The notes under the pieces were generated by a model. The model worked only from the letters and a program-made list of their open reading frames with translations. It was not told the origin of the DNA and searched no databases. A program made the position numbers and the translations under genes. 64,000 bases of DNA from Flavobacterium commune (GTDB lineage Bacteria; Bacteroidota; Bacteroidia; Flavobacteriales; Flavobacteriaceae): NCBI RefSeq assembly GCF_001857965.1, contig NZ_CP017774.1, positions 2,914,001 to 2,978,000 of the forward strand, written 5' to 3'. Below are positions 1 to 9,017 of this stretch, one piece after another (position 1 is the stretch's first letter; each line of letters opens with the position of its first letter).

Positions 1-1
1 T

Positions 2-817
2 GCTGAAAGTAATTTGAATAATCAGGAAATTGAATGGAGTATTTCTGATGGAAATACAGTAATTGCTTCGGGAAATACTAAAGCTACTATCGCTATTGGT
101 TACAATCATAAAGTTTTAGATTTAAACGAAAGTCTTCAGAAAATTACAAAGGCATCAAAATTGACCGTTAAAGTAAATTTAAAGGGAACAAGTTATAAAA
201 ACCAATGGAATATTTGGGTTTATCCGCAGCAACAAACTATTGATTATGGAAAAGTAGTTTATACCAGAAATCTTGATGAAGCGTATAAATTGCTTAATGC
301 CGGAAAGAAAGTATTATTGAATCCGGATTGGAAAAAAATTAAAGGTATCGAAGGAAAATTTGTTCCTGTATTCTGGAGTCCGGTTCATTTTCCAAAACAG
401 GCCGGGACTATGGGAGTGCTGTGTAATCCTTCACACAAAGCTTTGGATCATTTCCCAACAGATATGAATACCGATTGGCAATGGTGGGATCTGAACGTAA
501 ACTCTACAACACTTATCATGGATAGTGTTGTAGGAGGAAATCCTATTGTAGAAATGGTTGATAATTTTGCTAACAACCGCAAGTTAGCTTCGCTTTTTGA
601 AGGAAGTGTAGGAACTGGAAAATTGATGATTGCATCCTTTGATTTAAGTACGGATTTAGAAAAACGTCCTGTTGCAAAACAGATGTTGATTTCGATACTA
701 GATTATATGAATAGTTCTTCATTTAATCCGGATACTATTAAAAATCCAGATGCTTTAAAATTGATTTTAAAAGAAGAAAAAGAAAAAGCTAAAGAAGGAG
801 CTACAAGTATTTATTAG
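2..817 (+). CDS. GH2-family glycoside hydrolase, C-terminal part (gene runs off the left edge)
   Basis: The reading frame is open from base 2 with no credible start codon, so only the C-terminal ~271 residues are present. They begin with an immunoglobulin-like beta segment (to about residue 75) and continue with an alpha/beta segment. That segment contains a stretch rich in W, H and P around residues 120-155 (VFWSPVHFP, then DHFPTDMNTDWQWWDL). I recognise this tail from the long GH2 sugar-binding-domain proteins of Bacteroidetes polysaccharide loci, where it follows the catalytic barrel. The catalytic domain itself lies outside the window, so the substrate cannot be read. A terminator follows, so this is the last gene of its transcript. 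The neighbouring GH30 and GH2 genes suggest galactan or arabinogalactan breakdown. Family call is moderately sure; activity is unknown. Confidence 0.65.
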   Translation, partial: AESNLNNQEIEWSISDGNTVIASGNTKATIAIGYNHKVLDLNESLQKITKASKLTVKVNLKGTSYKNQWNIWVYPQQQTIDYGKVVYTRNLDEAYKLLNAGKKVLLNPDWKKIKGIEGKFVPVFWSPVHFPKQAGTMGVLCNPSHKALDHFPTDMNTDWQWWDLNVNSTTLIMDSVVGGNPIVEMVDNFANNRKLASLFEGSVGTGKLMIASFDLSTDLEKRPVAKQMLISILDYMNSSSFNPDTIKNPDALKLILKEEKEKAKEGATSIY

Positions 818-844
818 AGTAAATAACAAAATCACAAAAACAAC

Positions 845-887
845 AACAAACCTATTTGCAGTAAATTATTGTAATAGGTTTGTTTTG
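845..887 (+). terminator. Rho-independent terminator after the GH2 fragment
   Basis: Twelve-base arms, AACAAACCTATT and AATAGGTTTGTT, pair perfectly across a 16-base loop and run into a short T tract. It lies 28 bases after the stop codon. Confidence 0.75.
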
Positions 888-933
888 TAATAAACATCGC
901 TGTTTTTTTTTGAAAAACAGTTAAGCATTATTT

Positions 934-2562
934 ATGAGAATATTAAAAATAATTTCAGCAAGTACACTTTTTACAGGTTTGTTATTGATTGCATCTTGTT
1001 CATCAAAAATGAATTCGAAATCAGAACCAACACTTTCGAATATTGCCGAAATTAAAATTGATTTGAATCAGGAATTACAAACTATGGATGGTTTTGGAGC
1101 ATCAGATGCCTGGAGATGTCAGATGGTTGGTAAAAATTGGCCTTTAGAAAAAAGAAATGGGATTGCCGATTTACTTTTTAGTAAAGAAGTGGATAAAGAT
1201 GGAAACCCAAAAGGAATTGGCTTATCTATTTGGAGATTCTATCTAGGAGCAGGAAGTGCTGAACAAGGATTAAATAGCGGTATTGCTGATGAATGGCGTA
1301 GAAGTGAATGTTTTCAAAATCCAGATGGAAGTTATGACTGGACAAAGCAAGCGGGACAAAGATGGTTTTTACAGGCAGCTAAAAGTCGTGGAGTTGAAAA
1401 ATTTCTGGCTTTCACCATTAGTCCGCCAGTACAAATGACATTAAACGGAAAAGCCTTTTCGCCTCAGAAATTAAATATGAATATCAAAAAGGGAATGCTT
1501 CCTAATTATGCCGACTTTTTGGTAGAAACTATCGATAATTTGCAACGCAATGAAGGAATTACTTTTGATTATTTAAGTCCAATAAACGAACCGCAATGGG
1601 ATTGGATGGCTGGAAAAAACGGGCTGGCAAGCCAGGAAGGAACTCCTGCAACCAATCAGGAAATGTTTAATTTTACAAAACTTTTATCAGAACGAATACA
1701 TTCAAAATCACTGAAAACAGAGATTGTTCTGGGGGAAGCAGCTATAATAAATTATTTGTATGAAAATGTAAATGACGAAAGCAGAGATGATCAAATAAAT
1801 ACGTTTTTTGGTTCATCTTCAACCAATATTTCACAATTGCCTCATGTGAAAAAAGTAATTACAGGTCACAGTTATTTTTCGATTTGGCCAGTAAAAGACC
1901 AAATAAGTTATCGTGAGAAATTAAGTTCTCGTTTAAAACAAATTGATAACTTAAAATATTGGCAAACGGAATATAGTATTCTGGAACAACTTGGTGAAGA
2001 TGTAATTCCGGGTAGCTCTGGTCATCAAAGAGACCTTGGAATGAAAACGGCACTTTTTGCTGCACAAATTATTCATAACGATATTGCTGTTGCCAATGCT
2101 TCTTCATGGCAATGGTGGACGGCTCTCAGTAGGGCTGATTTCAAGGATGGATTAATTTATCTGGACGATGGAACAAACAACGGAAGTATGATTGACGGTT
2201 ATTGTAAAAATGATGGATTCTATCATGATTCAAAATTATTATGGGCTTTTGGTAATTATTCTCGTTTTGTACGTCCCGGAATGATTCGTTTACAAATCGA
2301 AAATCAAAAAGTTGAAGATGGTATATTGCTGACTGCTTACAAAGATGTAGCTAATAAAAAAGTAGTAATTGTGGCCGTCAACAATAACGATTCGATGAAA
2401 AGGTATAAGTTGAATCTTTCTGGAAGCGTATTGATAAAAAAAGCATTGACTCCTTATACTACTTCAGAAACCATGAGTTTGAAAAAAGGTACTGATGTAA
2501 CAGCGACTAGTTTTGAAATTCCGGCAAGAGCTGTAGTTACTTATGTAGGTATTTATAAATAG
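934..2562 (+). CDS. GH30-family exported lipoprotein glycosidase, probable beta-1,6-galactanase type
   Basis: This 542-residue enzyme starts with a lipoprotein signal (hydrophobic residues 5-19, lipobox IASC with Cys22), so it is probably anchored to the outer membrane. The mature part opens with the GH30 hallmark MDGFGAS (residues 51-57). The general acid/base is Glu219 in SPINEPQWDW, and the nucleophile is Glu346 in YWQTEYSIL. The last ~90 residues form the beta-sandwich that packs on the GH30 barrel. GH30 covers beta-1,6-galactanases, glucosylceramidases, xylanases and fucosidases. The neighbouring GH2, GH43 and GH154 genes favour beta-1,6-galactan side chains of arabinogalactan (inference). 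It lies 116 bp after the GH2 fragment, beyond a terminator, so it likely has its own promoter. A T-rich hairpin (arms CTGTTTTT and AAAAACAG, 900-920) precedes it. Confidence 0.85.
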   Translation: MRILKIISASTLFTGLLLIASCSSKMNSKSEPTLSNIAEIKIDLNQELQTMDGFGASDAWRCQMVGKNWPLEKRNGIADLLFSKEVDKDGNPKGIGLSIWRFYLGAGSAEQGLNSGIADEWRRSECFQNPDGSYDWTKQAGQRWFLQAAKSRGVEKFLAFTISPPVQMTLNGKAFSPQKLNMNIKKGMLPNYADFLVETIDNLQRNEGITFDYLSPINEPQWDWMAGKNGLASQEGTPATNQEMFNFTKLLSERIHSKSLKTEIVLGEAAIINYLYENVNDESRDDQINTFFGSSSTNISQLPHVKKVITGHSYFSIWPVKDQISYREKLSSRLKQIDNLKYWQTEYSILEQLGEDVIPGSSGHQRDLGMKTALFAAQIIHNDIAVANASSWQWWTALSRADFKDGLIYLDDGTNNGSMIDGYCKNDGFYHDSKLLWAFGNYSRFVRPGMIRLQIENQKVEDGILLTAYKDVANKKVVIVAVNNNDSMKRYKLNLSGSVLIKKALTPYTTSETMSLKKGTDVTATSFEIPARAVVTYVGIYK

Positions 2563-2732
2563 GGTTTTTGTCGTATAAAGAATAAAAAAATTAACTTTTG
2601 ATAAATTTACCCTCATTATTTGCGAATTTGTCCCTCTTTATTATAGTTATTTAATCATTTCTTTGCTTCTATAAGCTGTATTTATAGAAAACCATAATGA
2701 TATAGCGCACTTATTTTATTAAAAATATAATT

Positions 2733-5168
2733 ATGTTAACAACAAAAAGAACTTTTCTAGCAATTCTCGCTTTTTCTTATGGGGCTGCTTTTAGCCAAAT
2801 AGGATTTGGGGATTCTCAAAAAATTAATGAACAATGGAAATTTATTCTGCAAGACAATAAAGACTTTCAGAATTCAAGTTTTGATGATGGTAAATGGCAA
2901 AATATTGCAGTCCCTCATGATTGGAGTATCAAAGGACAGTTGAGTCCTACTTTAGCGAGTGCTACAGGATTTTTGCCTGGAGGAATTGCATGGTATAGAA
3001 AATCAATGGATGTACCTTCAGCAAAGAAAGGTCAAAAAGTATATTTGTATTTTGAAGGGGTGTACAACAGAAGTGAAGTTTTTGTTAATGGAAAGTCTTT
3101 AGGGAAACGTCCTAATGGGTATCTTTCTTTTGCTTATGATGCTACTCCGTACATTAAATATGGAGAAATAAACACGATTGCTGTTAGAGTAGATCACAGT
3201 AAAAGTGCCGATTCACGTTGGTACACTGGTTCAGGGATTTACCGTAATGTTTGGGTAGTGTATGCTAATCCGGTGCATATTGCACAATGGGGTGTTTATG
3301 CTTATCCTGAAGTAAGTAAAAATACAGGAACTTTGAATGTTGAAGTGGATGTAGAAAATGCTTCTGCTGGAAATACCAATTTAACTGTTGTTAACGAATT
3401 GATTTCCAATGATAGAAAAACAGTTGCAAAGAGTACTAATACTGTAGCAATTGCTGCTAATCAATCAGGAAAAATAGCGACAAAAATAAAAGTGAATAAT
3501 CCTAAATTATGGGATTTAGCGCATCCAAATTTGTACCAACTAAAAACTACCGTGTTAAAAGACGGACAAGTAGTTGATCATTCGGTGACTCAAACAGGTT
3601 TCCGCAATTTTACTTTTGATGCCAATAAAGGTTTTGCTTTAAACGGCAAATGGATGAAAATAAAAGGAGTTTGTTTACACCACGATGCGGGAGTTTTAGG
3701 TTCGGCAGTTCCTCGCGAAGTTTTAGAAGGAAGATTGAAAACCTTAAAGGATATTGGAGTAAATGCAATACGTACCAGCCATAATCCTCAGGCACCTGAT
3801 TTTTATGAATTGTGTGATCAATTAGGTTTGTTAGTTTTAAATGAAGCTTATGACGAATGGGAATTCCCAAAACGCAAGTGGTTAGAAGGATGGAATCAGG
3901 GAACACCAGGATTTGAAGGCTCTTTTGATATTTTTGCTGATTGGGCCGAAAAAGATTTGGAAGATTTTGTACGACGTGATAGAAATCATTTGTCTGTTTT
4001 TGCCTGGAGTATTGGTAACGAAGTAGATTATCCGAATGATCCATATTCTCACCCGGTATTAGCAGGAGGTGGCGATACAGGATTCTCTCAAGCTGCTTAT
4101 GGAGGTTATAAAAAAGATGCTCCGGATGCGATGCGTTTGGGAGCTATTGCAAAACGTCTGGTTGCTGCTGTAAAAAAATACGACAAATCCCGTCCTACAA
4201 CTGCTGGTTTAGCTGGGGTTGCGATGTCTAATGAAACGGAATATCCGGGAGCTTTGGATATTACAGGATACAATTATACAGAAAGTAAATACCAATCTGA
4301 TCATAAAAAATATCCTAAAAGAGTAATTTTTGGTAGTGAAAACCGTCATGATTACGAAGCCTGGTTAGCGGTAAAAAACAACGAACATATTTTTGGACAA
4401 TTTTTATGGACAGGAATAGATTATTTAGGAGAATCAGGAAGATGGCCATCAAGAGGATTCTATTCGGGATTGGTTGATTTTGCCGGACAAATTAAGCCTA
4501 GGGGTTATTTCCGTCAATCACTTTGGTCTGATACACCAATGATTTACATTGGAACTTATCTTTCGAATAATCCAAACAAAAAAGACCTGTCAATGGACGC
4601 CTGGCCGTTATGGAATTATAACGAAGGTCAAAAAGTAAAAGTGGTTTGTTATACAAATGCAGCCAAAGTGCGACTTGAATTAGACGGAAAAGTTGTTGGT
4701 GAAGTGAAAAACTATGATTCGGAAGTTGGAATTATTTCTTGGGATATTCCGTTTCAATCAGGAAAATTAGAGGCAGTAGGATTGGATAAGAATAATAAAG
4801 AAGTGAGTCGTTATGCTATTACTTCTTCCAAACAACCTCATGCTATTGTTGTAAAAAGTGCTGATGCAGTTATCAATAAAGACAAAGGTGTAGCCGAAAT
4901 CATGTTACAAATAGTTGATGAAAACGGAGTTCCGGTAATGATTTCTGATAACGAAATTACTTGTAAAATTCTAAGTGGTTCAGCGAGTTTATTAGGCTTA
5001 GAAGCTGGAAATAATTCGGATATGACTGATTATACAGATAATGTTCAACGTGTTTTCCACGGACGTATTTTAGCTTACATTCAGGCAAATGGAACAAACG
5101 AGCCTATTAAAGTTCAGTTTTCCAGTCCATGGTTAAAAGCTGTTGAAGTTACTATCAACGTAAAATAA
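2733..5168 (+). CDS. GH2 beta-galactosidase, exported
   Basis: This 811-residue protein has an N-terminal signal peptide (about residues 1-21, ending AAFSQ). Domains in order are the GH2 sugar-binding jelly roll (about 25-180), an immunoglobulin-like domain (185-290), the TIM barrel (295-590), then DUF4982-like and C-terminal Ig-like domains (610-811). The acid/base is Glu430 in WSIGNEVDYP. The nucleophile is Glu536 in VIFGSENRHDYEAW. Both catalytic residues and the RTSHNPQAPDFYELCDQLG signature of GH2 are intact. This architecture is common for Bacteroidetes exo-beta-galactosidases that trim plant galactans. The protein probably acts in the periplasm (no lipobox is visible). It is separated from the GH30 gene by 170 bp. 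Beta-galactosidase is the likeliest activity, but GH2 also contains glucuronidases and mannosidases. Confidence 0.85.
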   Translation: MLTTKRTFLAILAFSYGAAFSQIGFGDSQKINEQWKFILQDNKDFQNSSFDDGKWQNIAVPHDWSIKGQLSPTLASATGFLPGGIAWYRKSMDVPSAKKGQKVYLYFEGVYNRSEVFVNGKSLGKRPNGYLSFAYDATPYIKYGEINTIAVRVDHSKSADSRWYTGSGIYRNVWVVYANPVHIAQWGVYAYPEVSKNTGTLNVEVDVENASAGNTNLTVVNELISNDRKTVAKSTNTVAIAANQSGKIATKIKVNNPKLWDLAHPNLYQLKTTVLKDGQVVDHSVTQTGFRNFTFDANKGFALNGKWMKIKGVCLHHDAGVLGSAVPREVLEGRLKTLKDIGVNAIRTSHNPQAPDFYELCDQLGLLVLNEAYDEWEFPKRKWLEGWNQGTPGFEGSFDIFADWAEKDLEDFVRRDRNHLSVFAWSIGNEVDYPNDPYSHPVLAGGGDTGFSQAAYGGYKKDAPDAMRLGAIAKRLVAAVKKYDKSRPTTAGLAGVAMSNETEYPGALDITGYNYTESKYQSDHKKYPKRVIFGSENRHDYEAWLAVKNNEHIFGQFLWTGIDYLGESGRWPSRGFYSGLVDFAGQIKPRGYFRQSLWSDTPMIYIGTYLSNNPNKKDLSMDAWPLWNYNEGQKVKVVCYTNAAKVRLELDGKVVGEVKNYDSEVGIISWDIPFQSGKLEAVGLDKNNKEVSRYAITSSKQPHAIVVKSADAVINKDKGVAEIMLQIVDENGVPVMISDNEITCKILSGSASLLGLEAGNNSDMTDYTDNVQRVFHGRILAYIQANGTNEPIKVQFSSPWLKAVEVTINVK

Positions 5169-5230
5169 CACGCTTTTATACAGTAATTTACGATTTTTAA
5201 AATAAAGTATTACTATCCGTTATTTATACC

Positions 5231-5404
5231 AATTATTGAGAATGGCACACAGATGAAACTGATTTTAACAGATTATCGCAGATTGTAATTTATAAAGAAC
5301 TATGAAAAATCCGTTTTTATCTGTTCAATCAGTGTCACCTGCCTGTCGGCAGACAGGTCTGTGGCCTATTTCTTTATTTAGTCCGCTTAGCGGACAGTCA
5401 TAAA
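5231..5404. repeat. Intergenic repeat, copy A (inverted partner at 11123-11270)
   Basis: This stretch reads as the reverse complement of 11123-11270 with scattered mismatches. Shared blocks are AATTATTGAGAATGG, CACAGAT, AAACTGATT, AAAGAACTAT, AATCCGTTTT, TATCTGTTCA and TTAGTCCGCTTAGCGGAC. Copy A also carries an extra ~21-base palindrome (about 5338-5358, CCTGCCTG and CAGACAGG arms) missing from copy B. It fills most of the 349-base gap between the GH2 and GH27 genes. I see no protein-coding function in it. Confidence 0.8.
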
Positions 5405-5422
5405 ATAAAAATATTTCTATAG

Positions 5423-5456
5423 AATAAGCTGTTTGTTTTTTAGCAGACAGCTTATT
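5423..5456 (+). terminator. Strong stem-loop upstream of the GH27 gene
   Basis: Arms AATAAGCTGTTTG and CAGACAGCTTATT form a 13-bp stem (one G-U pair) with a T-rich 8-base loop. The T tract after it is weak. It could be a terminator for upstream transcription or a leader structure; it ends 21 bases before the GH27 -7 box. Confidence 0.45.
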
Positions 5457-5477
5457 TCTTATGATAAAAATGTTTAT

Positions 5478-5485
5478 TATATTTG
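5478..5485 (+). promoter_or_regulatory. Bacteroidetes -7 box upstream of the GH27-GH43 operon
   Basis: TATATTTG matches the TAnnTTTG consensus, 32 bases before the GH27 start codon. No clear -33 TTTG lies at the expected spacing. Confidence 0.45.
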
Positions 5486-5517
5486 AAGTGTAATATTGAC
5501 ACATATAAAACCAAAAA

Positions 5518-6885
5518 ATGAGAATAAAGAATAAAATTGCTCTGGCACTAGGAGTTGTATTGGTATCGGTCACTACCAATGCTCAAAAATCAGTTTTCAA
5601 AAAAGATGAATTCAAACAATGGGCTCAAACACCTCCAATGGGATGGAACAGCTGGGATTGTTATGGATCAACAGTCGAAGAACATGAAGTAAAAGCCAAT
5701 GCAGATTATATGGTTAAAAACCTAAAAAAATTAGGTTGGGAATACATTGTGGTAGACATTAGATGGTTTGTAGAAAATGACAAAGCGGGAGGCTACAACC
5801 AGAAAGATCCACGTTATGTAATGGATCAATACGGAAGGTATTTACCAGCATTGAATAGATTTCCTTCGGCAAAAGACGGACAAGGTTTTAAACCACTTTC
5901 GGATTATATTCATAAAAAAGGATTGAAATTTGGAATCCATATTATGCGTGGAATTCCTAAAAAAGCAGTACAAGAAAAGCTACCGATTAAAGGTGCAAAC
6001 GGAATTACTGCTGACCAAATTTACACTACAGCCTTACAATGCGAATGGTTGAAAGACAATTATACTATTTTGGCTGACAAACCGGGAGCTCAGGAATATT
6101 ATGATTCTTTATTCGAATTGTACGCTCAATGGGGAGTAGATTTTATCAAAATTGACGATTTGTCAAGACCTTATCACGAAGCAGAAATCAATTTGATTAG
6201 AAAAGCCATTGACAAATGTGGTCGCAAAATAGTTTTAAGTACTTCACCTGGAGAAACGCCAATTTCGGCTGCTGCTCACGTAAGTTCTCATGCTAATATG
6301 TGGCGAATGGTGGATGATGTTTGGGATACCTGGCCACACATTACGCACTTAATGGATGTGGCTCAAAAATGGTATCCATATATTGCACCTGGAACCTGGC
6401 CTGATTGTGACATGATTCCGTTAGGAAGAATTTCGTTAAGAGGAGAACGTGGCGAAGACAGAATGTCCCGTTTAACAAAAGACGAACAATATACTTTGAT
6501 TACCTTCTTTAATATTTTTAAATCACCGTTGTTCTTTGGTGGAGATTTACCAAGTAATGATGCGTTTACTTTATCATTATTGACCAATAAAGAAGTCCTA
6601 AAAATGCACCGTGAAAGTACTGATGTAAAACAACTTTTTCAAAAAGATGGAAAAGTGGCAGTGACTTCAAAAAATCCAAAAGACGGAAGCATTTACTTAG
6701 CATTGTTTAATATCTCAGATAAAAAGACTGAAAATGTTACTGTTTCTTTATCTGATTTAGGAATTAAAAATGCCGATGTTACTAATCTATGGACAGGAAA
6801 AAAAACAGGTTCAGTTTCTAATGAAATTTCCGCTTCGTTAGCGGCTCATAGTTCTGTTCTTTATAAATTAAAAGCAAAAAAATAA
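5518..6885 (+). CDS. GH27-family exported glycosidase (alpha-galactosidase or beta-L-arabinopyranosidase)
   Basis: This 455-residue protein has a signal peptide ending at TTNAQ (residues 18-22). The GH27/GH36 clan signature TPPMGWNSWDCYG is at about 38-50. The nucleophile is Asp213 in VDFIKIDDL. The acid/base is probably Asp267 in MWRMVDDVWDTW. A C-terminal beta-sandwich follows (about 370-455). GH27 enzymes remove terminal alpha-galactose or, in a subset, beta-L-arabinopyranose from arabinogalactan. The adjoining GH43 and GH154 genes make the second activity a real possibility (inference). Its stop codon overlaps the next start (TAATG), so the two proteins are likely translationally coupled and act together outside the cytoplasm. 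Confidence 0.85.
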   Translation: MRIKNKIALALGVVLVSVTTNAQKSVFKKDEFKQWAQTPPMGWNSWDCYGSTVEEHEVKANADYMVKNLKKLGWEYIVVDIRWFVENDKAGGYNQKDPRYVMDQYGRYLPALNRFPSAKDGQGFKPLSDYIHKKGLKFGIHIMRGIPKKAVQEKLPIKGANGITADQIYTTALQCEWLKDNYTILADKPGAQEYYDSLFELYAQWGVDFIKIDDLSRPYHEAEINLIRKAIDKCGRKIVLSTSPGETPISAAAHVSSHANMWRMVDDVWDTWPHITHLMDVAQKWYPYIAPGTWPDCDMIPLGRISLRGERGEDRMSRLTKDEQYTLITFFNIFKSPLFFGGDLPSNDAFTLSLLTNKEVLKMHRESTDVKQLFQKDGKVAVTSKNPKDGSIYLALFNISDKKTENVTVSLSDLGIKNADVTNLWTGKKTGSVSNEISASLAAHSSVLYKLKAKK

Positions 6886-8822
6886 TGCGCAAATTACAAT
6901 TCAGTTTAGTTCTATTTTTACTATTAACTAGTTTTTTAAAAGCTCAAAATAAATCGGGTGTTCCGCCAGTTATTGCCGAAAAAGATTTAACATCTTACCT
7001 GTTTGTTTATTTCACAGGAAATTCAGTCGAAGAAGAAGCGGTGCGTTATGCTATTAGTGCCGATGGATATCATTATTACCATTTAAACAATAATAAGCCG
7101 GTTTTAGACAGTAAAATTATCAGTTCTACAGGCGGTGTTCGTGATCCGCATATTTTAAGAGGTGACGATGGTAAAACATTTTACATGGTGTTGACTGATA
7201 TGACTTCTTCTAAAGGTTGGGATTCTAATCGTGCAATGGTATTATTAAAAAGTACCGATTTGGTAAATTGGAAAAGCAACGTAGTCAATATCCAAAAGAC
7301 TTTTCCCGGAAATGAAAATTTAAAAAGAGTTTGGGCACCACAAACTATCTATGATGCAAAAGCGGGTAAATACATGATTTATTTTAGCATGCAACATGCC
7401 GGAGGTCCTGATATTATTTATTATGCTTATGCTAATAAGGATTTTACAGCCTTGGAATCTGAGCCAAAAGTATTGTTTGTTCCAAAGGCTAAAAATGCCT
7501 GTATAGATGGAGATATTATCGAAAAAGACGGCGTTTACCATCTTTTTTATAAAACAGAAACCAATACACCAGGAATTAAAGTGGCAACAACGACTGATTT
7601 AACTTCTGGAAATTGGACAGAAAATGATAATTATTTGCAACAAACGAAAGATGGTGTTGAAGGTTCCAGTGTGTTCAAATTAAATAATTCTGACGAATAT
7701 ATCTTGATGTATGATGTCTACATGAAAGGAAAATATCAGTTTACTAAAACAAAAGATTTAGAACATTTCACGGTAATTGACAACGAAATTTCAATGGATT
7801 TTCATCCACGTCACGGAACGATTTTACCTATTACACGCTCTGAATTGAAAGCTTTGATTGCTAAATGGGGAAAACCAGCAGCTTATCCTCAAATTAATAA
7901 TAATCCTGCTCTTGAAGGCTATCATGCCGATCCTGAAGTTTTGTATGCTGAGAAAACGGGAAAATATTATATCTACCCAACCAGTGATGGATTTGATGGA
8001 TGGGGTGGTTATTATTTTAAAGCTTTTTCATCGGATAATCTAGTAGACTGGAAACCGGAAGGAGTCATTTTAGATCTTAAAAAAGATGTCCCTTGGGCAG
8101 GAAGAAATGCCTGGGCACCTTGTATTGTGGAGAAAAAAATAAAAGGAAAATATAAGTATTTTTATTATTACACGGGAGCGCAAAAAGTAGGAGTAGCGGT
8201 TTCGGACAATCCTACAGGTCCTTTTAAAGACAGCGGAAAACCAATTGTAGCTACCAGACCTGAAGGTATAAAAGACGGTCAGGAAATTGATCCGGATGTT
8301 TTTACTGATCCAAAAACGGGTAAAAGTTATTTGTATTGGGGAAATATGTATATGGGAGTTGCCGAATTGAATCCTGACATGGTTTCAATTAAAGCCGGAA
8401 GCACTAAAGTAATTAAGGCGGATAACACTTTTAGAGAAGGAACTTATGTGATTTACCGAAATGGTAAATATTACTTTATGTGGAGTGAAGACGACACCAG
8501 AAGTCCAAATTACAAAGTGAGATATGGCATTTCAAAATCACCTTTGGGACCGATTGAAATGCCAAAAGATAATATTGTCATTCAGGGAAACAAAGAACAA
8601 GGAATCTATGCTACAGGACACAATTCGGTAGTGAAAGTTCCTAAAAAAGACGAATGGTATATTGTATATCACCGTTTTTCGTACCCTACCGGAATCAATA
8701 TGGGCGATGCAGCCGGTTTTCATCGTGAAGTGGCCATCGATAAACTCGAATTCAATGCTGACGGAACGATTAAGCAAGTTGTTCCTACTCATGCAGGAAT
8801 TAATCCTGTGAAGAAGAATTAA
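6885..8822 (+). CDS. Double-domain GH43 glycosidase, exported
   Basis: This 645-residue protein has a signal peptide (about 1-21, ending LKAQ) and two consecutive GH43 five-bladed propellers. In the N-terminal unit (about 30-330) the catalytic triad reads Asp87 (VRDPHIL), Asp208 (CIDGDII) and Glu259 (VEGSSVF). In the C-terminal unit (about 340-645) it reads Asp349 (YHADPEVL), Asp469 (EIDPDVF) and Glu518 (FREGTYV). Both triads look complete, so two activities are possible, such as arabinofuranosidase plus exo-galactanase (inference from family and context). The start codon overlaps the GH27 stop by one base, and a strong terminator follows, so the GH27-GH43 pair forms a two-gene operon. Family is certain; linkage specificity is not. 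Confidence 0.85.
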   Translation: MRKLQFSLVLFLLLTSFLKAQNKSGVPPVIAEKDLTSYLFVYFTGNSVEEEAVRYAISADGYHYYHLNNNKPVLDSKIISSTGGVRDPHILRGDDGKTFYMVLTDMTSSKGWDSNRAMVLLKSTDLVNWKSNVVNIQKTFPGNENLKRVWAPQTIYDAKAGKYMIYFSMQHAGGPDIIYYAYANKDFTALESEPKVLFVPKAKNACIDGDIIEKDGVYHLFYKTETNTPGIKVATTTDLTSGNWTENDNYLQQTKDGVEGSSVFKLNNSDEYILMYDVYMKGKYQFTKTKDLEHFTVIDNEISMDFHPRHGTILPITRSELKALIAKWGKPAAYPQINNNPALEGYHADPEVLYAEKTGKYYIYPTSDGFDGWGGYYFKAFSSDNLVDWKPEGVILDLKKDVPWAGRNAWAPCIVEKKIKGKYKYFYYYTGAQKVGVAVSDNPTGPFKDSGKPIVATRPEGIKDGQEIDPDVFTDPKTGKSYLYWGNMYMGVAELNPDMVSIKAGSTKVIKADNTFREGTYVIYRNGKYYFMWSEDDTRSPNYKVRYGISKSPLGPIEMPKDNIVIQGNKEQGIYATGHNSVVKVPKKDEWYIVYHRFSYPTGINMGDAAGFHREVAIDKLEFNADGTIKQVVPTHAGINPVKKN

Positions 8823-8837
8823 AGAATAAATTTTGCC

Positions 8838-8882
8838 TTAAAAAAGGAAAGCACTATTTAATAAAGTTGCTTTCCTTTTTTT
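8838..8882 (+). terminator. Rho-independent terminator after GH43
   Basis: AAAAAGGAAAGCA pairs with TTGCTTTCCTTTTT across an AT-rich loop and ends in a long T run, 16 bases after the stop codon. Confidence 0.85.
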
Positions 8883-8911
8883 ATATAATTCATAAACTGG
8901 TAGGGTGTAGT

Positions 8912-8941
8912 GTTGTTAGTTGAGTTGACTTTTTATCTTTG
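8912..8941 (+). promoter_or_regulatory. Promoter of the GH154 gene
   Basis: TTG (8913-8915) and TATCTTTG (8934-8941) are separated by 18 bases, matching the Bacteroidetes -33/-7 layout. The predicted transcript starts near 8948, about 70 bases before the start codon. Confidence 0.55.
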
Positions 8942-9017
8942 AAATAACTATAACCAATTACCATTTTTTTATATAAATATTCTTTTAAAAAAGAACTTTT
9001 AAATTTTTATAACTATT

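Noticed and set aside
3610-4044. 144-codon minus-strand frame
   Set aside because: Antisense to the GH2 gene core, whose catalytic motifs are intact.
5325-5579. 84-codon minus-strand frame
   Set aside because: It runs through the palindromic repeat and into GH27 coding sequence, and has no plausible protein features.
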